Assembly: GCA_937957815.1 (NCBI GenBank)
Contig: CALFXN010000243.1
Coordinates: forward strand, 1-8,412
DNA length: 8,412 bases
From: an uncultured Synergistales bacterium
GTDB lineage: Bacteria > Synergistota > Synergistia > Synergistales > Aminobacteriaceae
Direction of reading: 5' to 3'
Shown here piece after piece: positions 1-7,276 of the stretch. The position numbers and the translations under genes are program-made. Each line of letters begins with the position of its first letter. Within the stretch, counting starts at the first letter, position 1. Below the pieces are notes generated by a model that was not told the origin of the DNA, searched no databases, and worked only from the letters and a program-made list of their open reading frames with translations.

Positions 1-1076
1 CGACGCACACGGGCGTCGCCGACTCCGTCACGCTCGCGACGGGACACAAGGGCTGCGAAGACGGAGCAGACCCGGATCTCTGGCGTCCGCTCGGTGCGAT
101 CGGGGGGACGAAGGTCGTCTACATGGGGGCTTCGTCGTGGCGGCAGGTCGCCTCCCTGCTTCGGGAGGGTGGCATGGCCGACGATGCCCCGTGCGCGGCC
201 GTGACGTGGGGCGGGTGGGGAAAGGCCTCCCGTCGCGACTTCGTTCTCGGGGAGGACCCCGGCGTTCTTCGGAGCCCTTCCGTCGCCGCCGCCGGGGGAA
301 CGGCCGGGATGCGGCTCGAAGGAGCGCGCGGCGCCCTCGCGGATCTGCAGGTCGCGGTGGTCCGCCCCTTCCCCGAGAGCTGGACGACCGCACGGACGCT
401 CGAGGAACACGGAGCGGACGCGTACAGCCTTCCGCTGTTGCGTCTCGAGGAGATCCGTCGCGACGGCGACGGGGAGACGCTCGCCTCGGCCGACTGGATC
501 ATTCTCACGAGCCCCAGGGGCGCCGCGTGCCTGCCCCGGGCGACGGACCTGCGCCGGATCCGCGCCCGAATCGCGGTCATCGGCGAAGGGACGCGCGACT
601 CGCTGCTCCGGATCGGAATCCGGGCCGACGAAGTCGCGGACCCGGCGACGTCGGAAGCCCTCGCGCGCCTCCTCTCACGCGTCGTCACAAGGGGAGAACG
701 GGTCGTCTTCTCCCGCAACGAGGCCGGGTCCCCGCTGCCCTGCGACGCCGCGAGGGAGCGGGGCGCCGATGTCGTGGACCTGAGCGCCTATAGCATGACC
801 CCGTCCCTTCCGCCCGGATCGGAATCCCTCCGGGATCTGTGGGCGGACCGTCCGCCGGATGCCGTGGCCTTCGGAAGCGCGGCGTTCGCTGACGCCTGGG
901 TGACGCTCGGCCTGGATTTCCCGCCGGGTGCCGTTCCGGTCGCGTGGGGGGAGACCTGCGGACGCGCCGTCGAGCGCCTGTTCGGCCGGAAGACATCCGT
1001 CATGGATGAACCGTCGACGGACGGACTTCTGAGAACGCTTCTGAGAATCGCACGAAACAAGGAGGACATTCGATGA
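1..1076 (+). CDS. cobA-hemD: Uroporphyrinogen-III C-methyltransferase / uroporphyrinogen-III synthase fusion, 5'-truncated
   Basis: The reading frame is already open at the window edge (first whole codon at position 3), so the N-terminus and most of the methyltransferase lie outside. About 357 residues are visible. Residues 1-110 look like the C-terminal lobe of an SAM-dependent uroporphyrinogen III methyltransferase: THTGVADSVTLATGH at the start, then TKVVYMGA near 36-43. From about residue 117 (LQVAVVRPFPES) to the end runs a HemD-type domain, with ILTSPRGA and the C-terminal EPSTDGLLRTLL motif. HemD cyclises hydroxymethylbilane to uroporphyrinogen III, and the methyltransferase makes precorrin-2, feeding sirohaem and B12. 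The stop overlaps the hemB start by 4 bp (ATGA), so the two genes are probably translationally coupled. The GT..Q segment usual in the methyltransferase C-terminus reads GGWGK here. An internal ATG at 123 is not the true start because homology continues upstream of it. Confidence 0.88.
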   Translation, partial: THTGVADSVTLATGHKGCEDGADPDLWRPLGAIGGTKVVYMGASSWRQVASLLREGGMADDAPCAAVTWGGWGKASRRDFVLGEDPGVLRSPSVAAAGGTAGMRLEGARGALADLQVAVVRPFPESWTTARTLEEHGADAYSLPLLRLEEIRRDGDGETLASADWIILTSPRGAACLPRATDLRRIRARIAVIGEGTRDSLLRIGIRADEVADPATSEALARLLSRVVTRGERVVFSRNEAGSPLPCDAARERGADVVDLSAYSMTPSLPPGSESLRDLWADRPPDAVAFGSAAFADAWVTLGLDFPPGAVPVAWGETCGRAVERLFGRKTSVMDEPSTDGLLRTLLRIARNKEDIR

Positions 1077-2077
1077 AAATCGGTTCGGAATTCGCCCCTG
1101 CGGCGCGCCTGCGCCGCCTCCGCGAGAACAGGATACTCGCCGAAAGCGTCCGGGAGGTCACGCTCGAGGCGCGTCAGCTGATCCTTCCGCTGTTCGTCGT
1201 CACGGGCCGGGGACGACGCGATCCGGTCCCGTCGCTCGCGAACGTCGACCATTGCAGCGTCGACAGGCTCCCGGAGATCGTTGACCCCGCGCTCGATGCC
1301 GGAGTGCGGTCCTTCATGCTGTTCGGCCTTCCCGATCCGGCCGACAAGGACCCCGGAGGGACGACGGCCTGGCGGGAGGATCAGCCCGTACAGCGGGCCT
1401 TCTCCTTCCTGAAGGGGAGGTACGGGCGGGAAGTCCTTCTGACGGGGGACGTCTGCATGTGCGAATACACGAGCCACGGACACTGCGGCTTCCTCGACGC
1501 GGACGGATGCGTGGACAACGACTCCACGGCCGCCGCGCTCGGCCGGATCGCCGTGAGCCACGTCCGCGCCGGGGCGGACATGGTCGCGCCGTCGGCCATG
1601 ATGGACGGGCAGGTCGCGGCCATCAGGAGCGCGCTCGATTCCGAAGGGCATGTCTCCACCCCGATCATGAGCTACAGCACGAAGTTCGCCTCCGCGTTCT
1701 ACGGTCCGTTCCGGGACGCCGCGGGGAGCGCCCCGTCGCACGGAGACCGCCGGGGATACCAGCTCCCGTCGACGAACGCGAGAGAGGCGCTCCGGGAATC
1801 GCTCGCCGACGAGGACGAGGGGGCGGACATTCTCATGGTGAAGCCGTCGCTGCTCTACATGGACGTCATCGCCCGTCTCCGGGAGGCGACGCTGCTGCCG
1901 ATCGCGTGCTACCTCGTGAGCGGCGAGTACATGATGCTCCGGCACGCCGTCGCCGCCGGGGCGCTCGACGAAAAGAGGGGAATGCTCGAGGCGCACCTGT
2001 CGCTCCGGCGCGCTGGGGCCGACCTCATCATCACCTACGCCGCCGTCGGGATCGCCCGGATGCTTCGGGAACGCTGA
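1073..2077 (+). CDS. hemB: Delta-aminolevulinic acid dehydratase (porphobilinogen synthase)
   Basis: Complete 334-residue protein of normal family length. HemB condenses two 5-aminolevulinate molecules to porphobilinogen in the cytoplasm, the first step common to all tetrapyrroles. Family marks are clear: the zinc-site motif DVCMCEYTSHGHCGF gives Cys128, Cys130 and Cys138, so this is the zinc-dependent type. APSAMMDGQ lies at 172-180. The Schiff-base lysines are Lys204 in MSYSTKFASAFYGPFR and Lys257 in MVKPSLLYMD. LVSGEYMM is at 281-288. The ATG is preceded by AAGGAGG at 1059-1065 with a 7-nt spacer and sits inside the 3' end of cobA-hemD, so the two form one operon. The stop is only 3 nt from the stop of the convergent downstream gene. 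Confidence 0.97.
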   Translation: MKIGSEFAPAARLRRLRENRILAESVREVTLEARQLILPLFVVTGRGRRDPVPSLANVDHCSVDRLPEIVDPALDAGVRSFMLFGLPDPADKDPGGTTAWREDQPVQRAFSFLKGRYGREVLLTGDVCMCEYTSHGHCGFLDADGCVDNDSTAAALGRIAVSHVRAGADMVAPSAMMDGQVAAIRSALDSEGHVSTPIMSYSTKFASAFYGPFRDAAGSAPSHGDRRGYQLPSTNAREALRESLADEDEGADILMVKPSLLYMDVIARLREATLLPIACYLVSGEYMMLRHAVAAGALDEKRGMLEAHLSLRRAGADLIITYAAVGIARMLRER

Positions 2078-2080
2078 GGA

Positions 2081-2986
2081 TCAGTACCCGAGAAGGACCG
2101 GGACTGCCGCGAGAGCGACCGTCCCGGCCATGAAGGCCACGAGCGTGACGAGATTCCAGAGAAAGAGGGAACGAACCATCTCCCCCGGGAAAATGCCGAT
2201 CCAGAAGGCGATGTCCTGCCGGAGGACGCGCGAGAGAACCGCCAGCATGTTGCCCGTCAGCAGCGCGAGCACGGCTTGCGCCGTCGAGAGCGTTCCGGCC
2301 CCCATGGCGCCGCCGGCGACGCCGAGAGCGGCGTTCGCGTGGGCGAAGGACGCTCCCGCGACGGCCCATCCCGACGGAGGCAGCAGCGGAAGCCTGATGC
2401 ACTGTTCGCGGAGGAACGCCTGGAGCGAGGGGGAGAGCGCGAAGCCGAGCGCGTAGAAGAAGCAGGCCGCCGGCAGCGTCCTCGCGAGCGTTCCGGCGAG
2501 GGAAAACGTGCCGCGTTGTCCCTCCTGGCGCCGCAACGGCTCGGAACTCCTCTCGCGGCGGACAAGCAGCGCGAGGAAGAGCAGAAAGCGGCACAGGCTC
2601 CGGAGGAAGACGACGGTCGCGTAGATTCCGCCCGCGCTTCCGGCAAGTCCGACAGCGACGGACAGAGAGACGATCCACCGTTTGATGTACCCGGGAAAAG
2701 ACTGGAGCAGCGTTCCGAAAAGCGTCTCGCCCCGCGTCAGCGAACCGTCCCGGTAGGCTTCGGCGACGATCGCGCACCCGGCCCGGGACGACCCGAGGCT
2801 TGCGCCGAGCGCGAAGAGCACCGGCGCGGGAAGGCGCTTCCGGCAGAAGGGCGGGACGAGAAGGGAGACCGCCTTTTCGGGCAGGGAGAACCGGAGAATC
2901 ACGTTGCCGAGCAGAAGGCCGCCCGTCACGCCCGCGACGAGAACAAGCTCTCCCTTTGCGAGTTCGGCCCAGTTCAGGGAAATCAT
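2081..2986 (-). CDS. Gate (nucleoside-recognition) domain multispan membrane protein, function unknown
   Basis: A 301-residue hydrophobic protein resembling the Gate/'nucleoside recognition' family (PF07670-like) by motif memory: GASLGSSRAGCAIVAEAY at 61-78, SFPGYIKRW at 96-104, and GIFPGEM near 264-270. Likely membrane spans, judged by eye, are about 12-32, 53-77, 104-128, 129-143, 168-192, 207-229, 234-253 and 270-298, with a charged loop around 143-160. Residues 61-103 and 211-253 align without gaps (both begin GAS, share G..L and end in R; about 9 of 43 identical), suggesting two related halves. It is the last gene of the riboswitch-led operon, 32 nt after cbiL. The start is fixed by an in-frame TGA just upstream of the only ATG. 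The ribosome site is weak. A transport role for a corrinoid precursor, nucleoside-like moiety or cobalt is possible but is only inferred from context. Confidence 0.75.
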   Translation of the reverse strand: MISLNWAELAKGELVLVAGVTGGLLLGNVILRFSLPEKAVSLLVPPFCRKRLPAPVLFALGASLGSSRAGCAIVAEAYRDGSLTRGETLFGTLLQSFPGYIKRWIVSLSVAVGLAGSAGGIYATVVFLRSLCRFLLFLALLVRRERSSEPLRRQEGQRGTFSLAGTLARTLPAACFFYALGFALSPSLQAFLREQCIRLPLLPPSGWAVAGASFAHANAALGVAGGAMGAGTLSTAQAVLALLTGNMLAVLSRVLRQDIAFWIGIFPGEMVRSLFLWNLVTLVAFMAGTVALAAVPVLLGY

Positions 2987-3018
2987 CCCGCCTGCGTCCC
3001 TTCAGCCGGAGAGGCCGC

Positions 3019-3705
3019 CTAGCGCCGCCTGAGAAGCTGCACGACGCCCAGATACTCGCCGGAAGGCTCGAGCGCGGCGTTTCCCTCGGTTATTTTCTCG
3101 TCCGCAAGTCCCGCCCGGTCCACGCGAAGCACGGTCGCCCATGGTCCGGTGGAGATCACGACCTCGCGAAGCCCCTCCCCGAGAGCGGAAGGCTTGTAGA
3201 TCACCGCTGCATCCGCGTTCCTCAGAAGTTCGCGAACGGACGAAAGCGGCGCCGTTCCGGAAACCACCGCGAGCGATTCGGGACCGAGCGCCAGAAAACG
3301 CCGCGCCCGACACGACGCAAGCGAATGGGCGGATACGCCGGGAACGAGCTCCAGCTCGATGTCCGGAACTTCTTCGCGAAGGACGTCGTAGAGATACGCG
3401 GCCGTCGCGTAGAGCGCCGCGTCGCCGATCACGGGCATCGCGAGCGTTGCGGCACGTTCCCAGAGCGGGCGGACCCGGTCGAGTTCCCGGCGGATCGCGG
3501 CGTTTCGCCGCGCCTCGTCCCGGATCATCGGGAAGGTCAGCGGAATGACATCCCGCACGGAATGATGCGCGAGAATCCCCCCGGCGACGCTCTCCCTTCC
3601 GGATTCCGGGACGAAAACCGCATCCGCTTCAGCGAGGATGCGCAGCGCCTTCGGGGTTACGAGCTCCGGATCGCCGGGACCGAGCCCGACACCGTAGAAA
3701 ATCAC
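3019..3705 (-). CDS. cbiL: Cobalt-factor II / precorrin-2 C20-methyltransferase
   Basis: A 228-residue SAM-dependent tetrapyrrole methylase of normal CobI/CbiL length. It methylates C20 of the corrin ring precursor. Because the operon encodes a CbiK chelatase, the cobalt-loaded (CbiL, anaerobic) substrate is more likely than metal-free precorrin-2. Visible motifs are the N-terminal loop YGVGLGPGDPELVTPKA (4-20), FVPES (31-35), the PVIGDAALYAT segment (91-101) in the place of the usual GDP-type loop, and ELVPGVSAHSLA (119-130). The chosen start is GTG at 3703-3705, overlapping the upstream btuF-like stop as GTGA and preceded by AAGGAGG 10 nt away. The open frame runs far upstream without similarity, so longer versions are spurious. 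Other corrin-ring genes are not in this window. Confidence 0.92.
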   Translation of the reverse strand: MIFYGVGLGPGDPELVTPKALRILAEADAVFVPESGRESVAGGILAHHSVRDVIPLTFPMIRDEARRNAAIRRELDRVRPLWERAATLAMPVIGDAALYATAAYLYDVLREEVPDIELELVPGVSAHSLASCRARRFLALGPESLAVVSGTAPLSSVRELLRNADAAVIYKPSALGEGLREVVISTGPWATVLRVDRAGLADEKITEGNAALEPSGEYLGVVQLLRRR

Positions 3706-4559
3706 CGCCGATCGCCCTCCTTCGGGAAAAACAGGGAACGCAGCCGTGCGACGCCGCTCCGCAGGCGCAACAGGGACGGACGGCTGATCTCCTCTTCGCC
3801 GATCACGGCGATCCGCGCGTTCCCGAGGGCCGAGACCCACGGCCGCGAGCGGACCTCTTCCTCGTTCACGGGGTTCATTGCGCCCACCTGTACAAGGTAC
3901 ACGTCGAGCCCTTCGGCCGCAAGGGCGAGAAGGCGTTCCTCCCCCCACGAGGCGAGCGGGCTGTCCGCGCGGAGCGGCCGGGCGTCCGCAGCGGCGTTTC
4001 TGCCGCCGGCGAGTTCGATCATGTGGGCCGCCCAGGACGTCGGGGAACATGTCTTGAGTCCCTTCGAGGAGCTCTCGAGAAAGACCGCCGGACGCCGATT
4101 CCCGGACGGAACCGGGGAAGCAAGTTCCTTCACCGAGTCGCGCCACGAGCGTTCCGCCTCCATCGCGCCGAGCAGTTCCCCAAGTTTGCGCAGATAGGTC
4201 TCCATCGTATCCCACGTCGGGGCCGGAAGTAGGACGACGGAAACGCCGCTCCGTTCGAGCGTCGCGACCGTTCCTTCGCTCAGCCCGTCGGCCACGGGCC
4301 GAAGCAGCACGAGATCCGGCACAAGCGAGAGGATTCGTTCCGCGTCGGCCCTGCGCGGCAGACGCACGATTCCCGGGAAAAGCGCCTCGTCGTCCCCCTC
4401 CGATACGGCGACGAGATTCTTTCCGAATCCGAGGGCGAGGATGTTTTCGCTGTGTCCCGCATAGAGCGACACGATCCGGTTCGCCGCCTCGATCTCCCCG
4501 AGGGGCGCGAACGCACACGCAACCGACAGCGCCAGAACCGCGATCAGACGGCGCGCCAT
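3702..4559 (-). CDS. btuF: Periplasmic substrate-binding protein of a cobalamin/iron-chelate-type ABC importer
   Basis: A 285-residue protein with a type I signal peptide: MARRL, a hydrophobic stretch to about residue 20, and likely cleavage after IEAA (residue 26). The mature part begins NRIVSLYAGHSENILALG (27-44), the opening strand of the BtuF/FhuD periplasmic-binding family (PF01497-like), followed by LVAVSEGDD (49-57) and SLVPDLVLLRP (78-88). It should capture the substrate outside the inner membrane and pass it to the BtuCD-like pair encoded just upstream. Cobalamin or another corrinoid is favoured by the riboswitch and neighbours, but related proteins bind haem or siderophores and specificity cannot be read from sequence. 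The ATG is preceded by a purine-rich GGAGGGGAAGGGGG stretch and overlaps the ATPase gene by 16 bp. The 3' end overlaps cbiL by 4 bp. Confidence 0.88.
   Translation of the reverse strand: MARRLIAVLALSVACAFAPLGEIEAANRIVSLYAGHSENILALGFGKNLVAVSEGDDEALFPGIVRLPRRADAERILSLVPDLVLLRPVADGLSEGTVATLERSGVSVVLLPAPTWDTMETYLRKLGELLGAMEAERSWRDSVKELASPVPSGNRRPAVFLESSSKGLKTCSPTSWAAHMIELAGGRNAAADARPLRADSPLASWGEERLLALAAEGLDVYLVQVGAMNPVNEEEVRSRPWVSALGNARIAVIGEEEISRPSLLRLRSGVARLRSLFFPKEGDRR
3716..3722 (-). promoter_or_regulatory. Ribosome binding site fixing the cbiL GTG start
   Basis: On the minus strand the sequence reads AAGGAGG, followed by 10 nt and then GTG. It lies inside the 3' end of the btuF-like gene and supports the GTG start of cbiL over any upstream codon, since the residues encoded after this GTG begin the methylase family motif directly. 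Confidence 0.7.
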
Positions 4560-5308
4560 ATATTTTTCCCCCTTCCCCTCCCGACGGACTCGAACGGAAC
4601 GTCGTAGACCTCCGAGAGGATATCCTTCGTAAGTGTCCCTTCGACGGTTCCCGATGCCACGAGGGCCCCGTCTTTCAGAATCCACACGCGATCCCCGAAT
4701 TCCGCCGCGAGATTGATGTCGTGAACCGCCGCGACGACCGTCCGTCCCGCAGCCGCAGCCGCCCCGAGAAACCGGAAGAGGCGGAGCGTGTGGCGCGGAT
4801 CGAGTGCGGACGACGGTTCGTCGAGAAGAATGACTTCCGTATCCTGCGCGATCACCTGGGCGATCACGGCGCGCTGGCGCTCTCCTCCCGAAAGGGCCGG
4901 GACTCTCCGCGACAGGAGATCCCCGAGCTCCATCGCGTCGATCGCGCATCGCACCGCGGCACCGTCGCCGTCGCTCATGCCGCGCAGAAAGCGGCGGTGG
5001 GGAAGTCGCCCCATCTCGACGACCTCCCGGACGGTGAACGGAAACGACACCGTCGGCGACTGGGTCACGACGCCGACGAGACGCCCTCTCCGGCGCGCCG
5101 GAAGGGACGAAAGCTCCGTTTCGCCGACCCGAACGCTTCCGGAAAACGGCATACCGCCTCCGAGGACCCGCAGAAGCGTGCTCTTTCCGCTGCCGTTGGG
5201 ACCGAGAACGAACGTCACGGCCCCCGCGGGGAAAACGCCGCAGATGTCCCGCAGGACGACGCGGGATCCGTAGGCGGCGTGAAGCTCGGAAACGACGACG
5301 CCGGTCAT
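4544..5308 (-). CDS. btuD: ABC importer ATPase, BtuD/FecE type
   Basis: A complete 254-residue ABC ATPase that powers the adjacent importer. All catalytic motifs are present: Walker A GPNGSGKST (36-44), Q-loop Gln83 in VVTQSP, signature LSGGERQR (139-146), Walker B VILLDEP (159-165), D-loop SALD (167-170) and switch His196 in AAVHDIN. Length and motif order fit the cobalamin/iron-chelate (BtuD/FecE/HmuV) subgroup. The ATG overlaps the permease stop as ATGA, and its own 3' end overlaps the binding-protein start by 16 bp, so the three transporter genes are tightly coupled. Substrate is inferred from the operon's B12 riboswitch. There are no odd or missing catalytic residues. Confidence 0.93.
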   Translation of the reverse strand: MTGVVVSELHAAYGSRVVLRDICGVFPAGAVTFVLGPNGSGKSTLLRVLGGGMPFSGSVRVGETELSSLPARRRGRLVGVVTQSPTVSFPFTVREVVEMGRLPHRRFLRGMSDGDGAAVRCAIDAMELGDLLSRRVPALSGGERQRAVIAQVIAQDTEVILLDEPSSALDPRHTLRLFRFLGAAAAAGRTVVAAVHDINLAAEFGDRVWILKDGALVASGTVEGTLTKDILSEVYDVPFESVGRGRGKNIWRAV

Positions 5309-6309
5309 GTCCGTCCCGCTCGCTCCCGGACGAGGATCCAGCAGAAGACCGGCCCTCCGATGAACGACGTGATGACGCCGACCGGCAGTTCGTTCATCGC
5401 GCGCGCGGCGCCGTCCGCGACGGAAAGGAGCAGCGCGCCGCCGAGAAACGACGCGGCGAGGAGCTTCCTGTGGGACGGACCGAGGAGCATTCGGAGCAAA
5501 TGGGGACCGATGAGCCCGACGAAGCCGATGATGCCGTGGAACGAGACGGCCAGGGCCGTGGCGAGAGAGGCGAGCGCGAGCAGACACCCGCGGACGTTGC
5601 GTTCGTCGACGCCAAGGTACGTGCCGCGCCGTTCGCCGAGGGACATCGCGTCGAGATCGCGGGCCCACCAGAGGGCCGCGGCAAGGAGAACCGCCGATGA
5701 AACGCAGACGCACAACGCACCTTCGGGCGTCGCACCCGAAAAACCGCCCATGAGCCAGAAGACGATTGACGAAAGTTTCTCGTCCGCAAGGGATTTCAGC
5801 AGCGTGACGGCCGCGGAGAGAAACGAGCTGACGACGATGCCGGCGAGAACCATATGGGCCGGAGAACCGCCTCCGGAACGCCGCGAGAGCGATATCGAAA
5901 GCGCGAGGGCTCCGAGCGCTCCCGCAAAGGCCGCACCCGGGAGCCAGACGCCTCCCAGATGGATTCCGACGGAAGCCCCCAGCGCCGCCCCGGCGGCGAC
6001 GCCGAGCGTGTACGGTTCGGCGAGCGGATTGCCGAGGAGTCCCTGCAGCACGACCCCCGACACCGCGAGGGATGCCCCGGCCCCGAATGCGGCGAAGAGA
6101 CGCGGAAGCCGCACGAGACGCACGACGGCGATCTCCTGCGGAGACGCCCCCGAAACGTCGCCGGAGAGAATTCCGAGAACGGCGCCGAAAGGGACGGGCA
6201 TCTCTCCCGCGAGAAGACGCCACAGGGCCGTCCCTCCGAGAAGGAGAAACAGCCCCGCGAACAGAACGATCGGAGAAACGGTTCCGCTCCCGCGCCTCTC
6301 CGGACCCAC
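5305..6309 (-). CDS. btuC: ABC importer permease, BtuC/FecCD type
   Basis: A 334-residue polytopic permease of the FecCD family (PF01032-like), which usually has about ten spans. Diagnostic stretches are VRLPRLFAAFGAGASLAVSG (66-85), GNPLAEPYTLGVAAGAALGA (93-112), the cytoplasmic coupling region FVGLIGPHLLRMLLGPSHR (263-281) that contacts the ATPase, and ELPVGVITSFIGGPVF (307-322). The likely start is GTG at 6309, sharing its first base with the cbiK stop (TAGTG). A GGGAGG lies 13 nt upstream, a rather long spacing. The frame continues upstream through cbiK codons without family similarity, so a longer start was rejected. It forms the membrane channel for the substrate delivered by the BtuF-like protein. 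Corrinoid import is likely but not proven. Confidence 0.9.
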   Translation of the reverse strand: MGPERRGSGTVSPIVLFAGLFLLLGGTALWRLLAGEMPVPFGAVLGILSGDVSGASPQEIAVVRLVRLPRLFAAFGAGASLAVSGVVLQGLLGNPLAEPYTLGVAAGAALGASVGIHLGGVWLPGAAFAGALGALALSISLSRRSGGGSPAHMVLAGIVVSSFLSAAVTLLKSLADEKLSSIVFWLMGGFSGATPEGALCVCVSSAVLLAAALWWARDLDAMSLGERRGTYLGVDERNVRGCLLALASLATALAVSFHGIIGFVGLIGPHLLRMLLGPSHRKLLAASFLGGALLLSVADGAARAMNELPVGVITSFIGGPVFCWILVRERAGRT

Positions 6310-7196
6310 TATTTTCGCGCGGCCTCCCTGATGTGCCCGACGAAAAGCTCCGTAAGCCCAGCGGCATCGCCGAGGCCTTTCAGAAGCGCGTTCACGGAAT
6401 ACCCCTCCTTCGAGAGAACGGAAAGCCACGACTCGGGATCGTCCTTTGCGGACATGTCGTTTTTCGCATGGTCTCCGGCGACGACCATGAACGGCACGAG
6501 CGTCACCTTCGACGGTTTCATGGAAGCCAACCGCCGCTTCACCGTGTCGAGATCGGGGTACCCCTCGACGGTGCCGATCACGAACGGAAGGGCCGCATCG
6601 TCGAACATGAGCTGCATCTGCGCGTAGGCGGCATTGGCGGAATGATGCGTGCCATGCCCCATGAAGACCACGGCGCCTCCGTTTCCGGCAAGTTCGCCGT
6701 ACTCCTTTTTCAACAGCGCCACGGTCTTTTCGTAGTCCTCATGGGTTTCGAGAAGCGGCGCGCCGAGATTCAGCGACGAAAAGGCGTACTTTCCCTCGAT
6801 ACCCCTCAGGGAACGCACGACCGAAGCCAGCTGGTTGTACTCCTCTCCCGGAATAATGTGCAGCGACTGGACCGTCACCGAAGAAACCCCCTCGTCCTGC
6901 ATTTTCGCGAGCGCGATCAGCGGGGAATCGAAAGCGATCCCTTCCTCCTTCAGCACCTTGCGGCGGATGATGTTCGACGTGAACGAGAGGCGGACATCAG
7001 CCTCGGGAAACGCTTTTTTCACGCCGTCGACGATCTTCGCGATCGCCCCGCGCGCATCGGGTTCCGACGTTCCGAAGGCGACGAGAAGAATGCCCTCTTT
7101 CGCTTTCGCCCTGCCCTTTTCCGCCGCGACCGCGGCGAAAGCCGACGCGAACAACAGACACAGACACAACGCAGCTGCAAACATCTTCCTCTTCAT
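6309..7196 (-). CDS. cbiK: Sirohydrochlorin cobaltochelatase CbiK with signal peptide
   Basis: A 295-residue class II chelatase that inserts cobalt into sirohydrochlorin in the anaerobic B12 route. The probable metal/catalytic residues are His181 in FMGHGTHH, Glu211 in GTVEGYP and His243 in VAGDHAKNDM. Their spacing of 30 and 32 residues equals that known for Salmonella CbiK (His145, Glu175, His207). The chelatase domain starts near residue 35 (GILLVAFGTSEP), preceded by a clear signal peptide: KRK, a hydrophobic core, and AVAA with likely cleavage after residue 25. Export is therefore predicted, as in the periplasmic CbiK of Desulfovibrio vulgaris. The ATG is preceded by GGGAGG at good spacing. 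First gene of the operon, behind the cobalamin riboswitch. The frame extends upstream through the riboswitch but that part is noncoding. Nickel or iron chelation is also possible in this family. Confidence 0.93.
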   Translation of the reverse strand: MKRKMFAAALCLCLLFASAFAAVAAEKGRAKAKEGILLVAFGTSEPDARGAIAKIVDGVKKAFPEADVRLSFTSNIIRRKVLKEEGIAFDSPLIALAKMQDEGVSSVTVQSLHIIPGEEYNQLASVVRSLRGIEGKYAFSSLNLGAPLLETHEDYEKTVALLKKEYGELAGNGGAVVFMGHGTHHSANAAYAQMQLMFDDAALPFVIGTVEGYPDLDTVKRRLASMKPSKVTLVPFMVVAGDHAKNDMSAKDDPESWLSVLSKEGYSVNALLKGLGDAAGLTELFVGHIREAARK

Positions 7197-7219
7197 CCTT
7201 TTCCCTCCCGTAGCGTGAT

Positions 7220-7237
7220 AAAAGGCGTACGCCTTTT
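7220..7237. repeat. 18-bp perfect palindrome between terminator and cbiK
   Basis: The sequence AAAAGGCGTACGCCTTTT is a perfect palindrome 24 bp upstream of the cbiK ATG. In RNA it can form a 7-bp stem (AAAAGGC with GCCUUUU) closed by a GUAC loop, with a short U run at its 3' side. It could be a weak second terminator, a 5' end stabiliser, or a protein-binding site in DNA. The sequence alone does not decide. Confidence 0.5.
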
Positions 7238-7276
7238 CCGGATCCGTTCCGGATGCCACGGAACGACTCGGGAGAC

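Noticed and set aside
2098..2127. Inverted repeat CCGGGAC / GTCCCGG as a possible terminator after hemB
   Set aside because: The 16-nt loop and lack of a following T run make it a poor terminator, and it lies within the Gate gene coding sequence.
2800..4197. Long plus-strand open frame (about 465 codons) opposite cbiL and btuF
   Set aside because: It is antisense to genes with strong family motifs, has Arg/Pro-rich composition with no recognisable domain, and such frames are expected in GC-rich DNA.
4500..4559. Lipoprotein signal at Cys15 of the BtuF-like protein
   Set aside because: The residues before the cysteine are LSVA, with Ser at -3 where the lipobox normally has Leu/Val/Ile. A type I cleavage after residue 26 fits better.
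4721..6331. Long plus-strand open frame (about 536 codons) opposite btuD and btuC
   Set aside because: Shadow of the transporter genes: low-complexity, charged composition and no motifs.
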